19,190 nucleotides of DNA, taken from positions 1 through 19,190 of the forward strand of contig JAUVBH010000006.1 of assembly GCA_030591285.1 (NCBI GenBank). Direction: 5' to 3'. This stretch comes from Thermoplasmatota archaeon (GTDB lineage: Archaea; Thermoplasmatota; Penumbrarchaeia; Penumbrarchaeales; Penumbrarchaeaceae). Position numbers and translations under genes: made by a program. A model generated the notes under the pieces. That model was not told the origin of the DNA, ran no database searches, and saw only the letters and a program-made list of their open reading frames with translations. Positions 14,782 to 19,190 of the stretch are shown piece after piece; the stretch's first letter is position 1; each line of letters begins with the position of its first letter.

Positions 14782-16146
14782 ATGATGAAGAACCTTCGCT
14801 TGGGGGACCGGGATAAAGGATCAGAATTCTGCCGGTTTGAACGTGACCTCATTTTCAATAAGGACAATCTTGATGTGGGTTACGTGGTCCACCAGAGCGA
14901 GAGGACCTTCAAGCTTGCAAAATCCAAATTCACTGAAATCGATTCTGGTAGGATTTACGTTCTCCCTCAGGACGGATCAATGACAACTGATGAAGGAGCC
15001 TTTATCAGGGTGGAGGTTGACCATCTGGCGAAGGACCATAGATTGTCCAGACCATCAATGGGCGGGACCAATATTGCGGAAGCAATTACATATGCTGAGG
15101 TGGGTTCCATCTCCGAACCGAAGATCCCACTTCCCCCGCCGGATCTCCCTGCTGATGAGTTCCTTGATCGGGTCTCCAGCAATTGGAAGGATCCCGAGGA
15201 AGATCATCTGGATCATATCATTGCCCTTCTGATGGTCTCATCTCCAAGGTCCATTCTGGGTGAGGGTGGTCTTGGATCTGAAGGCATACAGAGAGAAAGG
15301 GGGTCCAGGAACGGAACGAACAGAGATGTTGCTGATACTATTCTCTCGCAACTTCCCCTGGAGTTCAGAACATCGGGGACCGAACAGTACAAGTATTCAA
15401 AGATCGAAGGTACCGGAGACCTTAAACTGATCAAGGCCAAGAGGATCAGTGAGAACTGCTACTCCCTGGTTCCGGATAAGATATACGAGGCCATGGTTCA
15501 GAGGCATATCCCCATTCAACTCCCTTTCGTAGTCAGAAATTCCGAGCTTGCGACCTCCAAGATGGAGATCGACCTCGATGTTCTTGAATATCAATTGACA
15601 GGTCTATACCTTCCACCACCTCCCGAAGGAATACAGGAAGATCGGTTTCACAAGCTCATGAAGGACCTCAAGAACGAGGAGTTCTGGGATATGAGGGGTG
15701 TTGGAGAGCTTGATAAAAATGCCGGGATGAAGATCGAGCTGGCATTGACCCGTCTGTTCATAGGGAAGCGTTTCTCTGGTGATGGATATAGATCATCAAG
15801 GACAGATATTTCGGAGGGGACAGATCTTATCAAACGCATCTTGAGGTATGGTTACGAGAATTTTAGGATGAAGATCAAGGAAGAGGATTATTTCAGATCC
15901 CGGAAAAGCGAACCGTGGCGAGGGAAATTGAAACCACTTGATAAGGAGATATACATCTATCTGAGAAATTTGCTGGAGGAACAGGGGATAGCCCAGGTTC
16001 CTAGGAGCGAGATCCTTCCGACAACAAACCAGAATAAAGTTGATGGATCCATTGAAAGACTCAACAGATACGGTTATGTCCTTCAGATGAAGAATGGCTC
16101 GATCATCAAGATAGTGATATCGGATGATCCAGAATCCCTTTCCTGA
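14782..16146 (+). CDS. Uncharacterised archaeal protein with C-terminal winged-helix-like domain
   Basis: This 454-residue protein is not recognised. It is soluble and highly charged. The N-terminal part (about 10-110) looks beta-rich; a Pro-rich link (115-124, PLPPPDLP) leads to a mainly helical part with a low-complexity Gly/Arg stretch (about 160-182, possibly a disordered loop); residues 185-285 are mixed and include a second proline run (LPPPPEG). The last about 60 residues (385-446) have the alternation of a winged helix, with a helix YIYLRNLLEE, a helix NKVDGSIERLNRYG and a terminal beta hairpin ending VLQMKNGSIIKIV. DNA or RNA binding by this part is inference. The gene starts at ATG 14782, with a second ATG right after; no Shine-Dalgarno or TATA box is evident, so it may be read with the upstream gene. 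Its stop is shared back to back with the convergent ATP-grasp gene. Confidence 0.75.
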   Translation: MMKNLRLGDRDKGSEFCRFERDLIFNKDNLDVGYVVHQSERTFKLAKSKFTEIDSGRIYVLPQDGSMTTDEGAFIRVEVDHLAKDHRLSRPSMGGTNIAEAITYAEVGSISEPKIPLPPPDLPADEFLDRVSSNWKDPEEDHLDHIIALLMVSSPRSILGEGGLGSEGIQRERGSRNGTNRDVADTILSQLPLEFRTSGTEQYKYSKIEGTGDLKLIKAKRISENCYSLVPDKIYEAMVQRHIPIQLPFVVRNSELATSKMEIDLDVLEYQLTGLYLPPPPEGIQEDRFHKLMKDLKNEEFWDMRGVGELDKNAGMKIELALTRLFIGKRFSGDGYRSSRTDISEGTDLIKRILRYGYENFRMKIKEEDYFRSRKSEPWRGKLKPLDKEIYIYLRNLLEEQGIAQVPRSEILPTTNQNKVDGSIERLNRYGYVLQMKNGSIIKIVISDDPESLS

Positions 16147-16149
16147 TCA
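16144..16149. other. Shared palindrome TGATCA holding both convergent stop codons
   Basis: The TGA of the plus-strand gene (16144-16146) abuts the TGA of the minus-strand gene (16147-16149 read as TCA). There is no base between the two coding regions, so each mRNA must extend into the other's coding sequence. Confidence 0.9.
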
Positions 16150-17244
16150 CTCCTCTTCCTGGACCGCCAATGGTTTCTTCCAGCCATCGGAATCCCAGTT
16201 CCTCGAGAGTTCAGCCTTGATCCCGGTTCCTATCTCCTTTTCGGATATCTTGTTCTTCCTAAGATATCTGTCAACCCACTTGATCCTTCTTTTCATCCCG
16301 GACCGGTTTGCATTCTGTATCTCCAATCCAGGTCTTTTATTCACTTCCAGAACCACCACTCCATGTCCCTCGGCGACAGTGAGATCCACCCCGACAAAAC
16401 CCATGTTCATACAGCTTCCTGCCTCTGAAGCGATCTCAAGGATGTCCTCCCACATATTGAACCTGAAACCGAGAAGTCCCTTCCCGGAGGTTGGGTGCCT
16501 CTTTATCGTTCTCCTGATGTATGTTGCAGCTATTATCCTGCCCTCAGAAATGGATATTCCTGCACCAATGGCACCTTGATGGATGTTAGCCCTTCCTCCG
16601 GACCTTTTTGTCGGGAGTCTGGTCATTGCCATTATTGGAAAACCACGATAGACAACGACTCGGATATCAAGAAGTCCCGGGGGTCTCAATTCCCTCAATT
16701 TTCTGCTCAGAACCAATCGTTCCTCGACAATGGCGCGATCCGGAACTTTTTTTGTGTAGGCTCCCTCCAGGATCCTGTTTGCATGCCTGATCAGGAAGGA
16801 AGCCTCGACCCCTTTACCTGATGTCAGGATAAATCTCTGTGCAACTCTCCTGTTCACGACAAGTACACCGGAACCACCGTGCCCTTTTGATGGTTTCACA
16901 ACGAATCCCGTCGTCTGGTTCCCCAACCACTGGGAGTATCGTTCAATGTCCTCTTCGGTCTCCAGAACAAGGAAGGTCCCCGGGATGGGAACACCAGCTT
17001 CCCTCAATCTGGCCTTCTCTTCCAATTTGTCCATTGTCTCAAGGATCTCTTTGGGATTTCTCTTATCAATGAGGTACTTCCAGTTCTCCTTGGTCAGAAT
17101 ATCCCGTCCACCGTACCAGGAAAGGGGTAATTTCCCCTCACTCTCCTTGCGAATGTTCCTCTGTACCTGCTTGAACCTGTTCGGGGGCCGTCTCTGGAGG
17201 CCCAGAAAACTGCGTCTTCTTCGTTGAGGATCGCTAGGGCTCAC
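16147..17244 (-). CDS. RimK-related ATP-grasp ligase (alpha-L-glutamate ligase-like)
   Basis: This protein of about 365 residues is a soluble ATP-grasp ligase that joins an acid and an amine through an acylphosphate. It matches the RimK-related alpha-L-glutamate ligase-like group: an N-terminal segment RDILTKENWKYL and KxxLREAGVPIPGTF, the ATP-site FVVKPSKGHGGSGVLV (about 120-135), DIRVVVYRGFPIMAM, then RLPTKRSGGRANIHQGAIGAG and the Mg site LEVNKRPGLEIQ. Catalytic-type residues are intact. The substrate is unknown. The start is placed at GTG 17244, since GGAGG is six bases upstream; ATG 17262 without Shine-Dalgarno would add six residues. A strongly Arg-rich N-terminus (SDPQRRRRSFLGLQRR) precedes the fold. 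It is downstream of AMP phosphorylase on the same strand. In bacteria this family often sits by a transglutaminase-like membrane protein, absent here. Confidence 0.85.
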   Translation of the reverse strand: MSPSDPQRRRRSFLGLQRRPPNRFKQVQRNIRKESEGKLPLSWYGGRDILTKENWKYLIDKRNPKEILETMDKLEEKARLREAGVPIPGTFLVLETEEDIERYSQWLGNQTTGFVVKPSKGHGGSGVLVVNRRVAQRFILTSGKGVEASFLIRHANRILEGAYTKKVPDRAIVEERLVLSRKLRELRPPGLLDIRVVVYRGFPIMAMTRLPTKRSGGRANIHQGAIGAGISISEGRIIAATYIRRTIKRHPTSGKGLLGFRFNMWEDILEIASEAGSCMNMGFVGVDLTVAEGHGVVVLEVNKRPGLEIQNANRSGMKRRIKWVDRYLRKNKISEKEIGTGIKAELSRNWDSDGWKKPLAVQEEE

Positions 17245-17289
17245 TTTTATCCTCCGGTTCATTTCAATTGAATAACGCAGATCCTCGGT

Positions 17290-18864
17290 TCATTGGACCG
17301 TGTGGATCACTCTCTCGCCAGGCACCCTTTCCAGCACCATGCCCTCGATCTCGAATGGTGATAACCGCTTGGCTGTGGAAAGAGCAAGTTTCAGTTTCTG
17401 TTCATTACTTGAGAAGATCCTGAAAAGGACATCCCCCTTGTCGACCTGGTGTCCGTTCTTCTTCTCCAGAACGAGCCCACCGAGTTTGTCATGCGGGCAT
17501 CCAGCAGCTCTTGCAATCCTTACCAGTTTTTTATTGTGTATCGAAGATACATATCCTCTTTGAACCGAGCAGATATCAGCTGAAAAATTACCTATAGGTA
17601 CATCCTCAGCCGTGATGTCCTTTATCTCGGTTCCCTGGGCATCTATGATCTCTCTGAACTTCTCCAGAGCTTCACCAGATCGAAGCAGCTCTGCAGCTTT
17701 TTCTTTCCCATCTCCGGAAAATCCGCTCATCTCAAGTATGATGCCTGCAAGGGAAGTGGCCTTTTCAAGTGCGCTGGATGATGGAGGTATTCCCTCCAGG
17801 ATCTGGATAGCTTCCTTGCATTCCAATGCAGGACCTATGTTCCTCCCGATAGGTTGTCCTCCGAAGGTAATAGCGCATTGTATGTTGATCCCGATCTGCT
17901 GTCCGATCTCCATAAAATCCCTGGCATATGTGCGGGCTAGGTCCATGGTCTTTACTTTGGTCTGGGGGCCTGTTGGAATATCCATCAATAGATGGTCTGC
18001 GCCCACTGCCTTCTTTTTGGCCAGTACAGATGCAATGACCTGTGAATACGGATCTATCGCAAGTGGATATTCTGCCCTGATGATTATGTCATCAGCGGGG
18101 GCAATGTTCACCCCACCGCCCCATGCGATCGTTCCACCGACAGTCTCGGTGATCTCCTTGATCCTATGACCTGGCAGTGTAACATTTGCAACTGTCTCTA
18201 GTATGTCAGCGGTTCCACCAGCTGACGATATTGCCCTTGAGCAGGTCTTAGGAATGTATAGGCCAGCAGCCGCAATGATCGGCACTACGAGGAGTGTGAC
18301 CTTGTTCCCCGGCACTCCTCCAACCGAATGAAAATCGAAGATGGGTTCGACATCATGTTCGATGACCTCCCCATTCTTCACGATGGACAATGTGAGATCC
18401 TTGATCTCCCTTGTTGTTAGAGGTTGCATATAGGTAGATGTAACGAATGCTGAGAGCTCGATATCCGACAATCGATGATTTGTTATCTCCTCTGTCAGGA
18501 TCTGGATCTCCTCGGTGGATAGCTCTATCCTGTCAAGGCGCTTTTTAATTATCTCAATGGACCTGGGTCTTGTCACCGGTACCAGCCGAACTTCATCATC
18601 ATCGGACACTCCCAATGATCTCCTCCCGTTCTTCAGGATCCCGAGTGCACCCTTTTCCACAACTGAACCAGTGAGTTCAACAATGGCAACGATCATTCCC
18701 TCGCCATTGGAGATCTTGACACGGTCCAGGGATCTCAATCCGAGAACCTCAGCATCTTGACGATTCATGATAACGGTGTATTCTCCTGTCTCCAGGTCGA
18801 TCGATCTTACCTTGAAATTGGACGGGGTCCCCGCCTCATCAAGGTCCTTTCCTGTTTTATTCAT
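17290..18864 (-). CDS. deoA: AMP phosphorylase (archaeal NMP degradation pathway)
   Basis: This 524-residue enzyme, related to thymidine phosphorylase, cleaves AMP (and other NMPs) with phosphate to free base plus ribose 1,5-bisphosphate. An N-terminal archaeal-specific domain (about 18-100) precedes the catalytic part: HSVGGVPGNK (179-188) and KTCSRAISSAGGTAD (206-220), which bind phosphate and ribose, WGGGVNIAPADD (248-259) and GGQPIGRNIGPALE (335-348). These resemble the characterised Thermococcus enzyme. The length is close to its 503 residues. The ATG at 18864 is preferred, since GGGAGAG lies a few bases upstream and 22 bases separate it from the previous stop; the ATG at 18921 would overlap the isomerase gene by 35 bases. 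The upstream partner makes ribulose 1,5-bisphosphate, so this feeds type III RuBisCO by family knowledge. Confidence 0.93.
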   Translation of the reverse strand: MNKTGKDLDEAGTPSNFKVRSIDLETGEYTVIMNRQDAEVLGLRSLDRVKISNGEGMIVAIVELTGSVVEKGALGILKNGRRSLGVSDDDEVRLVPVTRPRSIEIIKKRLDRIELSTEEIQILTEEITNHRLSDIELSAFVTSTYMQPLTTREIKDLTLSIVKNGEVIEHDVEPIFDFHSVGGVPGNKVTLLVVPIIAAAGLYIPKTCSRAISSAGGTADILETVANVTLPGHRIKEITETVGGTIAWGGGVNIAPADDIIIRAEYPLAIDPYSQVIASVLAKKKAVGADHLLMDIPTGPQTKVKTMDLARTYARDFMEIGQQIGINIQCAITFGGQPIGRNIGPALECKEAIQILEGIPPSSSALEKATSLAGIILEMSGFSGDGKEKAAELLRSGEALEKFREIIDAQGTEIKDITAEDVPIGNFSADICSVQRGYVSSIHNKKLVRIARAAGCPHDKLGGLVLEKKNGHQVDKGDVLFRIFSSNEQKLKLALSTAKRLSPFEIEGMVLERVPGERVIHTVQ

Positions 18865-18886
18865 ACGATCTCTCCCTTCCCTTGGA

Positions 18887-19190
18887 TCATAACCAGGTGA
18901 ACTGTGCTTTCCTGCCTTCAAGTGTCACGGGTCCATTCATTCCGAACATTTCCCTTATGACCTCTGTTGCAAGATATGGCGACACGATCCCCAGTTCAGT
19001 GACTATTGCATCAATATATTCAGGCGGTGTGGCATCGAAAACCGGATTCAATATCTTTGCTCCCTCGAAATCAGAGGGGGTCAGTGGATCCGCTACCTCG
19101 ATGGGACCACGGTCCTCTATTTCGACGAGAGACCCCAGAAGTGTCTCCTTTGAGAATTTGAATGTCTCCGCACAAACTATGAAAGTAACC
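18887..19190 (-). CDS. Ribose-1,5-bisphosphate isomerase, C-terminal part
   Basis: The last 100 residues of an eIF2B-like isomerase are present, cut by the window edge. The C-terminal signature NPVFDATPPEYIDAIVTELG is highly conserved in archaeal ribose-1,5-bisphosphate isomerases, and the preceding VCAETFKFSKETLLG region matches the same family. The enzyme converts ribose 1,5-bisphosphate to ribulose 1,5-bisphosphate. It precedes AMP phosphorylase by 22 bases on the same strand, consistent with consecutive steps. The closing segment (AQFTWL) is unremarkable. Confidence is high because of the signature plus the neighbour. Confidence 0.9.
   Translation of the reverse strand, partial: VTFIVCAETFKFSKETLLGSLVEIEDRGPIEVADPLTPSDFEGAKILNPVFDATPPEYIDAIVTELGIVSPYLATEVIREMFGMNGPVTLEGRKAQFTWL

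Noticed and set aside
17612..18169. A 185-codon open frame on the plus strand inside AMP phosphorylase
   Set aside because: It is the shadow of a conserved enzyme on the other strand; no domain or Shine-Dalgarno supports it.

Overview
The window reads as a stretch of archaeal chromosome, most likely from the Thermoplasmata side of the Euryarchaeota. Three things support an archaeon: an LSm protein directly followed by ribosomal protein L37e, an AMP phosphorylase next to a ribose-1,5-bisphosphate isomerase, and TATA-type promoters often placed about 26 bases before a leaderless start. Other genes begin behind a GAGGTG or GAGG Shine-Dalgarno, so the genome mixes leaderless and SD starts. A large gingipain-type (C25) protease with archaeal-style extracellular domains fits sediment Thermoplasmata such as Marine Benthic Group D, but the sequence alone does not fix the lineage. 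I see no tRNA, rRNA, CRISPR array, insertion sequence or phage gene, and no gene-free stretch longer than 300 bases.

Layout. Positions 1-291 (minus) hold the N-terminal part of a membrane protein cut by the window edge. Positions 501-3594 (plus) are a two-gene operon: an aldehyde dehydrogenase of the lactaldehyde-dehydrogenase type and an acetolactate-synthase-like ThDP enzyme, one base apart. Positions 3644-7262 are an island of seven small or medium membrane proteins, none with a firm function. Two of them (4051-4650 minus, 5651-6433 plus) are diverged paralogues sharing an unusual His/Cys signature. Positions 6975-9547 (plus) look like an operon of a small membrane protein, a HAD hydrolase and an internally duplicated ABC-2-like permease without an ATPase.

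Positions 9560-9957 (minus) are the LSm-L37e pair; L37e is only 54 codons and starts with GTG. Positions 10021-13359 (minus) encode the C25 protease: signal peptide, protease domain, Ig/cadherin-like repeats, one membrane anchor and a charged cytoplasmic tail. Divergent from it, 13477-16146 (plus) carry a nucleotidyltransferase-fold protein with a degenerate N-terminal motif and an orphan protein with a C-terminal winged helix. Positions 16147-19190 (minus) hold ribose-1,5-bisphosphate isomerase (partial), AMP phosphorylase and a RimK-related ATP-grasp ligase in one apparent operon.

How genes may work together. AMP phosphorylase and ribose-1,5-bisphosphate isomerase are successive steps of the archaeal nucleoside monophosphate salvage route that feeds type III RuBisCO; RuBisCO itself is not here. 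The ThDP enzyme and the dehydrogenase probably act in succession or on the same metabolite pool. The least explained parts are the membrane-protein island with its paired His/Cys paralogues, the ATP-grasp ligase attached to the AMP pathway, and the nucleotidyltransferase-like plus winged-helix pair.
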